A DNA stretch of 64,000 nt from CAYGZL01 sp964354345 (GTDB lineage: Bacteria; Chloroflexota; Anaerolineae; Anaerolineales; UBA4823). Of the stretch, positions 17,424 to 25,475 are shown in pieces. The translations under genes and the position numbers were made by a program. How positions within the stretch are numbered: the stretch's first letter is position 1; every line of letters begins with the position of its first letter. The notes under the pieces were generated by a model that saw nothing but the letters and a program-made list of their open reading frames with translations, was not told where the DNA came from and ran no database searches. Location: positions 1-64,000 of the forward strand of contig CAYGZL010000052.1 of assembly GCA_964354345.1 (NCBI GenBank), read 5' to 3'.

Positions 17424-18076
17424 GTACAATGAAACAAGATAATATAAAAAACACGCATTACGATGTGCCGCCCGAGCTTGAACGCCAGGTGAATATCACT
17501 ACACTCGACAAAATATATAATTGGGGCCGGCGCTCATCCATTTGGCCAATGATGTTTGGTCTGGCCTGCTGTGCGATTGAGATGATCTGTACTGCTGCCA
17601 GCCGCTTTGATTTTTCACGCTTTGGGATGGAAGTGATGCGACCAAGCCCACGTCAGGCTGACCTAATGATCGTATCAGGAACCGTTACCAAGAAAATGAT
17701 CCCCCAGATTGTGCGCCTGTATAATCAGATGCCTGAACCCAAATATGTGGTTGCCATGGGCGCATGTGCGTCCGGCGGTGGACCATTCAAAGAAGGTTAT
17801 AACGTTGTCTCAGGCGTCGATAATTACATACCTGTGGATGTTTACATCCCTGGTTGCCCACCCACACCTCAGGCCTTGTTGCATGGCTTGATCACGTTGC
17901 AAAAAAGGATTGACGCCCAACACTGGCGGGACACCCGTTGGTATGGAAAGGACCCAGTTCCCGAAATCCCGGTTCCTGTGCTGGGTCCGGATGTGATGGA
18001 TCCGCGTGAATATGCCAAGATTCGAGAAGTCTCCCTCCAGCAGTTGCCCCCCCAAACTGCTACTGAATCTGAATAG
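17420..18076 (+). CDS. nuoB: NADH-quinone oxidoreductase subunit B
   Basis: 218-residue complex I subunit carrying the N2 cluster, the last Fe-S centre before quinone. The ligand motif is visible: GLACCAIEM, MGACASGGGPF and IPGCPPTP. It is slightly longer than the usual 160-180 residues because of a C-terminal tail. It overlaps iscX by four bases and is followed nine bases later by the nuoCD region. Peripheral arm on the cytoplasmic face of the membrane. Confidence 0.95.
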   Translation: MSTMKQDNIKNTHYDVPPELERQVNITTLDKIYNWGRRSSIWPMMFGLACCAIEMICTAASRFDFSRFGMEVMRPSPRQADLMIVSGTVTKKMIPQIVRLYNQMPEPKYVVAMGACASGGGPFKEGYNVVSGVDNYIPVDVYIPGCPPTPQALLHGLITLQKRIDAQHWRDTRWYGKDPVPEIPVPVLGPDVMDPREYAKIREVSLQQLPPQTATESE

Positions 18077-18097
18077 CTGAGGCAATTGGAGCATTTT

Positions 18098-19840
18098 ATG
18101 AGTGAACAAACATTCCTCGTCGATCTTAACCTGGCATCCCGGTTCCCAGACTCAGTAACAGTGGACACCCGTAAAGGATATGGGGGGTATATCATCAACT
18201 CGGACAACCTGATCAAAATAGCTACCACGATCCGTGATGATTTGGGTTACGACTATCTATCCTCAGTTACCGGTGTCGATTATCCAGAGGAAGGTAGATT
18301 GGAAGTTGTCTATCATGCATACAAGACTACTGGAGGTCCAGGGCTGGTCTTTAAGACCCAGACGCCACGTGAGAATGCCGTAGTCCCCTCGTTGATTCGC
18401 GTTTATCCTGGTGTGGATTTCCAGGAAAGGGAAACCTGGGATTTACTCGGGATTCGCTTCGAAGGTCATCCGGATATGCGTCGCATCTTACTTTGGGAAG
18501 GTTTCGAGGGCCATCCGCTCCGCAAAGACTGGCGAGAACCTTACTATGAAGAAGAAAACAAGCCATTAAAAAGCCGTTGGCCTGAGGGTCATGTCCGGCG
18601 TGTTGAAGATGATAATGCTTTTCATAAAAACGTCCACTATCCAGCCGGCTTTAATCCCGATACCTGGATGCCCGATGACGATGCTGCCCTATATGCCAGC
18701 TTAAACCGTTCTATAAAACGGCACGAAGGCGGCCAAGGGAAGACCGATACTGTCGTTGTTAACCTCGGCCCACAACATCCATCTACACACGGTGTATTCC
18801 GGGTCACCGTCGCGCTGGATGGTGAAACAATTGTTGCCCTCAAACCTGTGATGGGTTATCTTCATCGCAACCACGAGAAAATTTGCGAACGGAATACATT
18901 CCTTCAAAACATGCCTTTCACTGACCGCCTGGATTATCTTTCTTCGCTGAGTAACAACTTCGGGTACGCAATTGCGGTCGAAAAGCTGATGAACATCCAT
19001 CCTCCAGAGCGGGCGGATTACCTGCGCGTGATTATGGCAGAATTTACCCGGATCAGCAATCACTTATTTGCTGTTGGCACCTTCCTCAATGACCTGGGGG
19101 CTTACTTCACTCCAGTGTTATATGCAATTGAGGAACGCGAGTTGATTCTGGATGTCTTTGAAGCAGTTACCGGTTCGCGGATGATGTGCAATTATTTCCG
19201 TTTTGGCGGTGTTGCCCGTGATCTACCCGAAGGAATTTACGAAAAAATTCGCAAGTTGGTCTTCGATCGTCTGCCGCGTAAGATCGATGAACTGGATCTG
19301 TACTTAACCAACAACGAAATTATCCGCTCACGTGCCGAAGGTGTGGGGGTACTTACCCCTGAACAAGCAATTGCCTATTCGACCTGTGGACCCACTCTGC
19401 GCGCTTCGGGCGTACCCTATGATATCCGCCGCGCAGAACCCTACGGGATTTATGATCGTTTCGATTTCGATGTGGCTGTCCGTTATCATGGCGATACCTA
19501 TGACCGCTATCTGATCCGGATAGACGAAATTCGCCAGAGTTTGCGTATCTTGCAGCAGGCGGTGCGCGATTTACCGGGCGGACCAATCCAGGAAGGGAAA
19601 CCTCAATACCAGGTACGGGTACCAGCCGGGGAATCTTACGGGCGCGTTGAAGGGCCAAAGGGCGAGCTGGGATTTTATGTGGTTTCCACCGGTAAGCCGA
19701 ATCCATGGCGGTATCATGTTCGTGCGCCATCGTTCATTAATCTGACTGCTTACGAAACGATGTGCGTGGGCAATAAAATCGCAGATGTGGTCGCTATCCT
19801 GGGTTCAATTGATATCGTCCTGGGCGAGACGGATCGCTAA
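18098..19840 (+). CDS. nuoCD: NADH-quinone oxidoreductase subunits C and D, fused
   Basis: 580 residues joining the NuoC 30-kDa domain (about 1-165, with ERETWDLLGIRFEGHPD and RILLWEGFEGHPLRKDW) and the NuoD 49-kDa domain (about 210-580, NLGPQHPSTHGVFRV, then GYLHRNHEKICE). NuoD forms the quinone site with NuoB. The C-terminus reads ILGSIDIVLGETDR as in true complex I, without the paired CxxC motifs of group 4 hydrogenases. ATG 18098 follows TTGGAG, so I prefer it to TTG 18086. A linker of about 40 residues joins the domains. Confidence 0.95.
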   Translation: MSEQTFLVDLNLASRFPDSVTVDTRKGYGGYIINSDNLIKIATTIRDDLGYDYLSSVTGVDYPEEGRLEVVYHAYKTTGGPGLVFKTQTPRENAVVPSLIRVYPGVDFQERETWDLLGIRFEGHPDMRRILLWEGFEGHPLRKDWREPYYEEENKPLKSRWPEGHVRRVEDDNAFHKNVHYPAGFNPDTWMPDDDAALYASLNRSIKRHEGGQGKTDTVVVNLGPQHPSTHGVFRVTVALDGETIVALKPVMGYLHRNHEKICERNTFLQNMPFTDRLDYLSSLSNNFGYAIAVEKLMNIHPPERADYLRVIMAEFTRISNHLFAVGTFLNDLGAYFTPVLYAIEERELILDVFEAVTGSRMMCNYFRFGGVARDLPEGIYEKIRKLVFDRLPRKIDELDLYLTNNEIIRSRAEGVGVLTPEQAIAYSTCGPTLRASGVPYDIRRAEPYGIYDRFDFDVAVRYHGDTYDRYLIRIDEIRQSLRILQQAVRDLPGGPIQEGKPQYQVRVPAGESYGRVEGPKGELGFYVVSTGKPNPWRYHVRAPSFINLTAYETMCVGNKIADVVAILGSIDIVLGETDR

Positions 19841-19859
19841 AGAAACGGAGTAGTTGAAA

Positions 19860-20465
19860 ATGGACGGAATGGGTATTCTGAAAGGAATGGGCGTTACCTT
19901 AAAACGCTTTGTTGATACATTTCTCGACGACATCCAATGGTGGCGGAAACGTTATTACACTCAGGAAGGGCTGGCGCACCGATTGAGTACTGAAACACGC
20001 GGTGTTTTCACGGTTCAATATCCTGAGGAAAAGATGCCTGTTCCTGAAGAGTTTCGCTATGTGCCCTTCCTGATTTATGAAGTGGGACTCGACGGTGAGA
20101 AAAAGGATCGTTGTACTTCCTGTGGCATCTGCGCCAAGGTTTGCCCTCCTCAATGTATCTGGATCGTCCGTACCAATGATCCAAAAACTGGCAGGCCAAT
20201 TCCAGAGCCAAAAGATTTTTCTATTGATGTAGACATTTGTATGAATTGCGGTTTCTGCGCCGAATATTGCCCTTTCGACGCGATCAAGATGGATCACAAT
20301 TATGAGCTCTCGGTATATAACCGCCATAGAAGCAATATCTTCAATAAGGAAAAACTTTCCAGACCGCTCTCATACTATGAAAGCATCCGACCTGTAAATG
20401 CTGCACAGGAAGCTGCTGACCGGGCTGCTGCTGAAGCAGCTAAAGCGGCCAGGAAGAAAACCTAG
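19860..20465 (+). CDS. nuoI: NADH-quinone oxidoreductase subunit I (2x4Fe-4S ferredoxin)
   Basis: About 201 residues with two classic cluster motifs, CTSCGICAKVCPP (near residue 83) and CMNCGFCAEYCPFDAI (near 127), that carry N6a/N6b in the complex I arm. The C-terminus ends in an Ala/Lys-rich helix. ATG 19860 follows GGAG by about ten bases; TTG 19854 is an alternative. It is 19 bases after nuoCD. No NuoE, F, G or membrane subunits are present in this window, so the rest must lie elsewhere or be absent. Confidence 0.92.
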   Translation: MDGMGILKGMGVTLKRFVDTFLDDIQWWRKRYYTQEGLAHRLSTETRGVFTVQYPEEKMPVPEEFRYVPFLIYEVGLDGEKKDRCTSCGICAKVCPPQCIWIVRTNDPKTGRPIPEPKDFSIDVDICMNCGFCAEYCPFDAIKMDHNYELSVYNRHRSNIFNKEKLSRPLSYYESIRPVNAAQEAADRAAAEAAKAARKKT

Positions 20466-20490
20466 GGGTAATCCATCCAGGAAGGTAAAA

Positions 20491-21582
20491 ATGGTTAATA
20501 TTGGTAAAGGAAAGCTAAACGAGGAAGCAATTCTCGCTGCATTGAGCAAAGTTCAAGAGCCAGAGCTACATAAAGACCTGGTAACGCTGAATATGATTCG
20601 AGATCTTAAGCTAGAGGGGGATCAAGTCTCCTTCACAATCATGTTGACTACTCCGGCTTGTCCTTTGAAGAATCGAATCCAACGCGAAGCACAGGAAGCC
20701 GTGATGACTGTACCTGGTGTTGCCACCGTGAAAATCCAATTCGCTTCGAATGTCCCTGACGACGGACGAGCGCGTGGACTATTGCAACTCCCCATCCGCA
20801 ATGCTATCGCCATTGCATCTGGTAAAGGTGGGGTTGGTAAGAGCACAGTGGCAGTGAATATGGCAGTTATCCTGGCTCAGAGCGGCGCCCGAGTCGGCCT
20901 GTTAGACGCAGATATCTATGGCCCAAACATTCCCACCATGATGGGTGTTGACCAGCTCCCGCCAATGGCAGATGGAAAGCTGGTCCCAGCGGAAGCGTAT
21001 GGGGTAAAAGTTATGTCGATCGGCTTCCTGGTCAAGCCAGGTCAACCCCTGATATGGCGCGGCCCGATGCTTCACTCAGCAATCCGGCAGTTCCTCAGTG
21101 ATGTTGCCTGGGGTGAATTAGATTACCTGGTCATTGACCTACCACCAGGCACTGGAGATGCAGCCTTAAGCCTGGCGCAATCCATGCCACTCAGCGGGAG
21201 TGTAATCGTCACACTACCCCAGCTGGTTTCTCTGGAAGATGCTCGTCGCAGTCTGGAAATGTTTCGCCAGCTCGATGTTGACGTTCTCGGGGTCGTCGAA
21301 AATATGAGCTATCTGGAACTATCGGATGGAACCCGCTTGGATATCTTCGGTTCGGGGGGTGGGCGCCGTCTGGCAGAGGAAGCTGGTGTGCCTTTCATCG
21401 GTGCGATACCGATTGACCCGGCGGTGCGCAGTGGAGGCGACCAGGGGGAACCCGTGGTGGTCACCAAACCCGAATCACCTGTTGCCCAGGCACTGCGTAT
21501 GCTGACGGAAGATATCGCGGCAAAGATAAGCATCGCAGCTACCCAACATACCAATGGGATTCCATTGGATCTGATACGCTAG
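20491..21582 (+). CDS. mrp: Mrp/NBP35-family P-loop ATPase, Fe-S carrier
   Basis: About 363 residues: an N-terminal MIP18 (DUF59) domain with TTPACPLKNRI and a C-terminal Mrp ATPase domain with the deviant Walker A GKGGVGKSTVAVN, the LLDADIYGPNIPTMMG segment, and IDLPPGTGDA. The family carries and delivers Fe-S clusters, for example to complex I. The C-terminal CxxC found in many relatives (after VVENMSYL) is missing here. ATG 20491 follows GGAAGG; the open frame overlapping nuoI upstream is not used. It lies 25 bases after nuoI, consistent with a role in maturing these subunits. Confidence 0.92.
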   Translation: MVNIGKGKLNEEAILAALSKVQEPELHKDLVTLNMIRDLKLEGDQVSFTIMLTTPACPLKNRIQREAQEAVMTVPGVATVKIQFASNVPDDGRARGLLQLPIRNAIAIASGKGGVGKSTVAVNMAVILAQSGARVGLLDADIYGPNIPTMMGVDQLPPMADGKLVPAEAYGVKVMSIGFLVKPGQPLIWRGPMLHSAIRQFLSDVAWGELDYLVIDLPPGTGDAALSLAQSMPLSGSVIVTLPQLVSLEDARRSLEMFRQLDVDVLGVVENMSYLELSDGTRLDIFGSGGGRRLAEEAGVPFIGAIPIDPAVRSGGDQGEPVVVTKPESPVAQALRMLTEDIAAKISIAATQHTNGIPLDLIR

Positions 21583-21649
21583 TTCGGTGAAGGTCGGGAG
21601 GAAGGAAAAAGAACTTCCCCACGGCCTATCATCCTGTTTTTGAATAATT

Positions 21650-22621
21650 ATGAGTGCTCAACCTTATATTGTCGGGATCCGTTTTCATAAAGTTGGTAAG
21701 ATTTATCACTTTGATGCGAGTAATTCACCGGATATTAAAGTCGGTGATTTCGCCATCGTAGATACCAGCCGGGGGCATCAGATTGGCGAAGTTATCCAAA
21801 TTGTCCATAATCCTCAACCTCCACCGGAAGGAACCTGGAAACCTATCTTGAAAGAAGCCACCCCCCGTGATCTGGTATTACGCCAGGTCTGGCAGCAGAA
21901 AGAAACAGAAGCGATGATCACCTGCCGAGACAAAGCTACCGAATTCAACCTGGCGGGTGTGAAGATTATTGCTGCGGAATATACCTTCGATGGGGAACAC
22001 CTGACGTTGATGTATAGCACCGAGACTGAGGAAAAAATCGATCTTCGTGATCTTCGCATTGCTATACAACGCATCTATCCGCGCACCAAGGTTGAAATGC
22101 GACAGATCGGTCCACGGGATGTGGCAAAATTACTGGGCGGTATGGGGGCTTGTGGACTCGAAATACGCTGTTGCGCCATGTTTCTAACCGATTTTAGCCC
22201 CATTTCAATCAAAATGGCTAAGGAGCAGGGGATATCACTCACACCATCCGAAATTACCGGCATGTGCGGTCGTTTACGCTGTTGTCTTGTGTATGAGTAT
22301 GAACAATATGTGGAAGCGCGCAAGCAATTGCCTAAGCGCGGTAAACGAGTCGTCACCCCTCAAGGCGAAGGTAAAGTCGTTGATTTGTATCCTCTCAAGC
22401 CATCAGTCATTGTGCTGCTCGATATCGGAAACCAGCGCGAATATGCACCAGAGGAACTACAGCCGTGGGACGAGCTCGAAGCGTTGAAACGAAAAGCTGA
22501 ACAACCTTGTGAACAAGATGTGAAAGGTGAATGCTCCTGCGCCCAAAAAGAAAGCCTGCCACCGTCCAGCATAGCCGAAAAGAAGCCTGAAACACAACCG
22601 AAGAAGAAAAAGAAACCATGA
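21650..22621 (+). CDS. PSP1-domain protein (RicT/YaaT-like)
   Basis: 323 residues with the PSP1 core and the Cys pairs GGMGACGLEIRCC and MCGRLRCCLVYE. In Bacillus RicT these belong to the RicAFT complex that holds Fe-S clusters and guides RNA processing and phosphorelay. The last 40 residues are low complexity, ending in a Lys tract. It is in line with mrp (67-base gap) and ends 4 bases before the PIG-L gene. An Fe-S or RNA-maturation role is inferred from the family. Confidence 0.85.
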   Translation: MSAQPYIVGIRFHKVGKIYHFDASNSPDIKVGDFAIVDTSRGHQIGEVIQIVHNPQPPPEGTWKPILKEATPRDLVLRQVWQQKETEAMITCRDKATEFNLAGVKIIAAEYTFDGEHLTLMYSTETEEKIDLRDLRIAIQRIYPRTKVEMRQIGPRDVAKLLGGMGACGLEIRCCAMFLTDFSPISIKMAKEQGISLTPSEITGMCGRLRCCLVYEYEQYVEARKQLPKRGKRVVTPQGEGKVVDLYPLKPSVIVLLDIGNQREYAPEELQPWDELEALKRKAEQPCEQDVKGECSCAQKESLPPSSIAEKKPETQPKKKKKP

Positions 22622-22625
22622 CCGT

Positions 22626-23399
22626 ATGATGAGCGAACCTGCGATTTCTTCTTCAAAACCAACAGCCGATCCCGAAGTACCAGCTCCGGATGCCTGGTCT
22701 ACTCGACAACGAATACTTGTCATCCTGGCCCATCCGGATGATCCTGAGTTTTTCTGCGGCGCCACTCTGGCAAAATGGGCAGCAACTGGACATGAAATTA
22801 TCTATTGGTTAATTACCTGTGGAGATAAAGGCACTTCAAACCGTTCAATTTCTTCCGATCAGCTTTGCGAAATCCGCTACAAAGAGCAAAACGCAGCCGC
22901 CGCAGTGATCGGGGCCACACGGGTGAATTTCCTTGGTTACCCGGATGGCTATCTGGTTCCTGACTTGAAACTTCGCCGTGAAATCACCCGGATCATACGC
23001 CTGGAACGTCCCGATATTTTGGTCACCTGTGATCCGACCAATCTGTACGCCGGAGGCAGCCGGCTAAACCATCCCGACCACCGCGCCGCAGGTCAGGTCG
23101 TTCTAGATGCGGTCTTTCCTGCAGCGCGTGACCATCTATACTTTCCCGAACTTCTACAACAAGAAAACCTGGAGCCACATGTCGTCCGGGAAGTCTGGGT
23201 ATCACTGGCTCCAGAGCCAGAGATCAAGTTAGATGTGACTGCATTCTGGGAAACGAAGATCCGCGCCTTGCAGGAACATAAGAGCCAGATCGGGGATCCT
23301 GACAAACTGGCCGAACGCATGCGTGCCCGTTTGGCACCAGGTAACACGCCGGAAGCTCCGCGGTATGAAGAGGGCTTCAGGAGACTTGTCCTGGCATAA
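22626..23399 (+). CDS. PIG-L family (LmbE-like) zinc deacetylase
   Basis: 257 residues with the metal motif AHPDDPEFFCG near residue 38 and NHPDHRAAG near residue 150. These are the first and second zinc-binding motifs of the LmbE/PIG-L fold that removes acetyl groups from N-acetylglucosaminyl conjugates. Substrates in the family include GlcNAc-inositol, GlcNAc-malate (bacillithiol pathway) and antibiotic intermediates; nothing here picks one. Starts 4 bases after the PSP1 gene. Confidence 0.87.
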   Translation: MMSEPAISSSKPTADPEVPAPDAWSTRQRILVILAHPDDPEFFCGATLAKWAATGHEIIYWLITCGDKGTSNRSISSDQLCEIRYKEQNAAAAVIGATRVNFLGYPDGYLVPDLKLRREITRIIRLERPDILVTCDPTNLYAGGSRLNHPDHRAAGQVVLDAVFPAARDHLYFPELLQQENLEPHVVREVWVSLAPEPEIKLDVTAFWETKIRALQEHKSQIGDPDKLAERMRARLAPGNTPEAPRYEEGFRRLVLA

Positions 23400-23432
23400 C
23401 GGAAACGTCACCATAATATTGATGGGGATGAC

Positions 23433-24611
23433 ATGGTCAATTTATTATTAGAAGCACAATCCTGGTTTAAATATACCCGGGAATTGCGGCGCGATTTTCA
23501 TCGCCATCCCGAGTTGGGTTTTCTTGAAGTACGCACTGCGGGGATTGTCGCTAGTGAATTGAGCGCCTTGGGTTTAGAAGTAAACACCGGCATCGCCCAA
23601 ACTGGCGTCGTCGGTGTACTCGAGGGAGAAAGCGGAGGACCGATGGTCTTGTTGCGCTTCGATATGGATGCCTTACCGATCCATGAGCAATCCCAGACAG
23701 ATTATGTTTCTCAGAACCCAGGAGTCATGCACGCCTGTGGCCATGATGGCCATACCGCCATTGGCCTGACTGTTGCTCGTCTTTTACAAGCTCATCGCCC
23801 GCAAATCAAAGGCAAGGTGAAGTTGATTTTCCAACCCGCAGAAGAAGGTCTGGGGGGCGCTGAAGGCATGATCGCAGCGGGAGTCTTAGAGAATCCAAAA
23901 CCCACTATAGCCCTGGCAGTGCATATCTGGAACGAGAAACCCCTGGGTTGGTTGGGTATCAGCGCCGGACCAGTCATGGCCAGCGCAGAAATATTTTCTG
24001 TCCGTATATGTGGGCGTGGGGGACATGGTGCAATTCCCCACCTGGCGCTGGATCCAATTGTGGCATCTGCACAAATTATCACCGCACTGCAAAGCATCAC
24101 TGCTCGAAATATCGCCCCACTCGATTCCGCAGTGGTCAGCGTCACCACGATCCATGGCGGTGATGCATATAATGTCATACCGGGCGAGGTTATCCTCCAG
24201 GGAACTATTCGTACCTTTATACCAGCCACTCGAACAAGGGTACTTGATCGCTTCCAGCAAATCGTGCAGGGCATTGCCCAAACCATGGAGTGTCAAGCAG
24301 AGATAGAGCTAAGATCACTTACCCCAGCAGTGATCAACGATACCAAGGTAACTGCATACGCCCAACAGACCGCTGCTCAGCTTTTCCCTGAGGCAGAATT
24401 TGACATGGGTTTTCGGACAATGGGTTCTGAAGATATGGCTTTTTTGTTAGAAAGAGTGCCCGGATGCTTTATCTTCCTTGGCTCAGCAAATCCCAAGGCA
24501 GGTTTGGATGCTGCCCACCATCACCCGCGCTTTGATTTCGACGAACAGGTGCTACCGAGAGCTGCTGCCTTGATCGCCTCGGTTACCCTAAATTTCTTAC
24601 AAGAAGCCTGA
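23433..24611 (+). CDS. M20-family amidohydrolase (hippurate/IAA-amino acid hydrolase type)
   Basis: 392 residues of the M20D group: metal ligands in HACGHDGHTAIGL (about 101-113) and QPAEEGLGGAEGM (about 137-149), the small dimerisation domain near 185-300, and a C-terminal GSEDMAFLLERVPG and HHHPRFDFDE. It hydrolyses amide bonds of N-acylated amino acids; the exact substrate is unknown. ATG 23433 is 33 bases after the PIG-L gene, so it is likely cotranscribed. Confidence 0.9.
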   Translation: MVNLLLEAQSWFKYTRELRRDFHRHPELGFLEVRTAGIVASELSALGLEVNTGIAQTGVVGVLEGESGGPMVLLRFDMDALPIHEQSQTDYVSQNPGVMHACGHDGHTAIGLTVARLLQAHRPQIKGKVKLIFQPAEEGLGGAEGMIAAGVLENPKPTIALAVHIWNEKPLGWLGISAGPVMASAEIFSVRICGRGGHGAIPHLALDPIVASAQIITALQSITARNIAPLDSAVVSVTTIHGGDAYNVIPGEVILQGTIRTFIPATRTRVLDRFQQIVQGIAQTMECQAEIELRSLTPAVINDTKVTAYAQQTAAQLFPEAEFDMGFRTMGSEDMAFLLERVPGCFIFLGSANPKAGLDAAHHHPRFDFDEQVLPRAAALIASVTLNFLQEA

Positions 24612-24654
24612 GGGTGGCTCACATTAGCAACAAATAAAATATCACTCACCAGTC

Positions 24655-24683
24655 TTGACCAAGTTTCACTCGGCTGGTAGAAT
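24655..24683 (+). promoter_or_regulatory. Predicted promoter of the FadR-type regulator gene
   Basis: TTGACC (24655-24660), a 17-base spacer, and TAGAAT (24678-24683). Also marks the end of the preceding unit, although I see no strong terminator. Confidence 0.55.
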
Positions 24684-24738
24684 GATATTGTTTGAATCAT
24701 CTGATTAATTGTATTCATCGGATAATTGTCCACGCTCC

Positions 24739-25455
24739 ATGGTTATCCATTCTCATCCTTCAGAATTTCTCCATTATCTGGCTGCCTTAGAAACACCCGC
24801 CAATCTGGTGGATGATGCACAACTACCCTCACTCCAGGAGTTGAGTAAAGCGCTTAAAATCAGCGTGGCCTGCCTGCGCGAGCAGCTCGAAGTGGCTGAA
24901 GCGCTGGGATTAGTTGAGGTGCGTCCACGCACCGGCATCCGTCGGCTACCGTATTCATTTGGGCCTGCTGTCCAACAAAGCTTGTTCTACGCCTTGGAAC
25001 TAAACCAGACCAATTTCAATGCCTTCTCTGATCTGCGTAATCAGATCGAGGCTTCCTACTGGAAGCCAGCAGTCCAATTATTGACACCCGAAGATCACCA
25101 AGCTCTAGTAGATCTGGTAAGCCGGGCATGGGAGAAGCTATTCGGCAACCCGATCCAAATCCCCCATACTGAGCACCGCCTGCTGCACCTGACAATTTAT
25201 TCCCGGCTTGAAAATCCGTTCGTTCAGGGTATCCTGACAGCCTATTGGGAAGCCTATGAAAAAGTCGGTTTCAACATGTACGCTGATTATGACTACTTGC
25301 AACAAGTGTGGAGATACCACCAGAAGATGGTTGAAGCAATTTGCCAGGGCGAATTCGAAGCAGGATACCAGGCGTTGGTAGAGCATAAAGACATGTTGTT
25401 GCACCATCCCCGCATGTCTGCTGAGGGGAACCCAACCGCGATCTTAACCCCATGA
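24739..25455 (+). CDS. GntR-family (FadR/FCD-type) transcriptional regulator
   Basis: About 238 residues. The N-terminal winged helix reads PSLQELSKALKISVACLREQ followed by RPRTGIRRLP. The C-terminal all-helical FCD ligand domain has TEHRLLHLTIYSRLENPF and HQKMVEAICQGEFEAGYQAL, with His/Asp/Glu residues that commonly bind metal and carboxylic acids. TTG 24709 would add ten residues; ATG 24739 is preferred. It lies 20 bases before korA on the same strand and is probably cotranscribed with it, so regulation of korAB in response to an organic acid is plausible. Confidence 0.82.
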   Translation: MVIHSHPSEFLHYLAALETPANLVDDAQLPSLQELSKALKISVACLREQLEVAEALGLVEVRPRTGIRRLPYSFGPAVQQSLFYALELNQTNFNAFSDLRNQIEASYWKPAVQLLTPEDHQALVDLVSRAWEKLFGNPIQIPHTEHRLLHLTIYSRLENPFVQGILTAYWEAYEKVGFNMYADYDYLQQVWRYHQKMVEAICQGEFEAGYQALVEHKDMLLHHPRMSAEGNPTAILTP

Positions 25456-25475
25456 TTCTATCTTAAGGAGCCCCT

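Noticed and set aside
18098..19840. Group 4 hydrogenase large subunit instead of NuoCD
   Set aside because: The NuoD part lacks both CxxC nickel-ligand motifs and ends SIDIVLGETDR as in complex I.
22360..22765. Overlapping minus-strand frames rich in Phe and Leu at the end of the PSP1 gene
   Set aside because: They are the reverse reading of the Lys/Glu-rich PSP1 tail, not genes.
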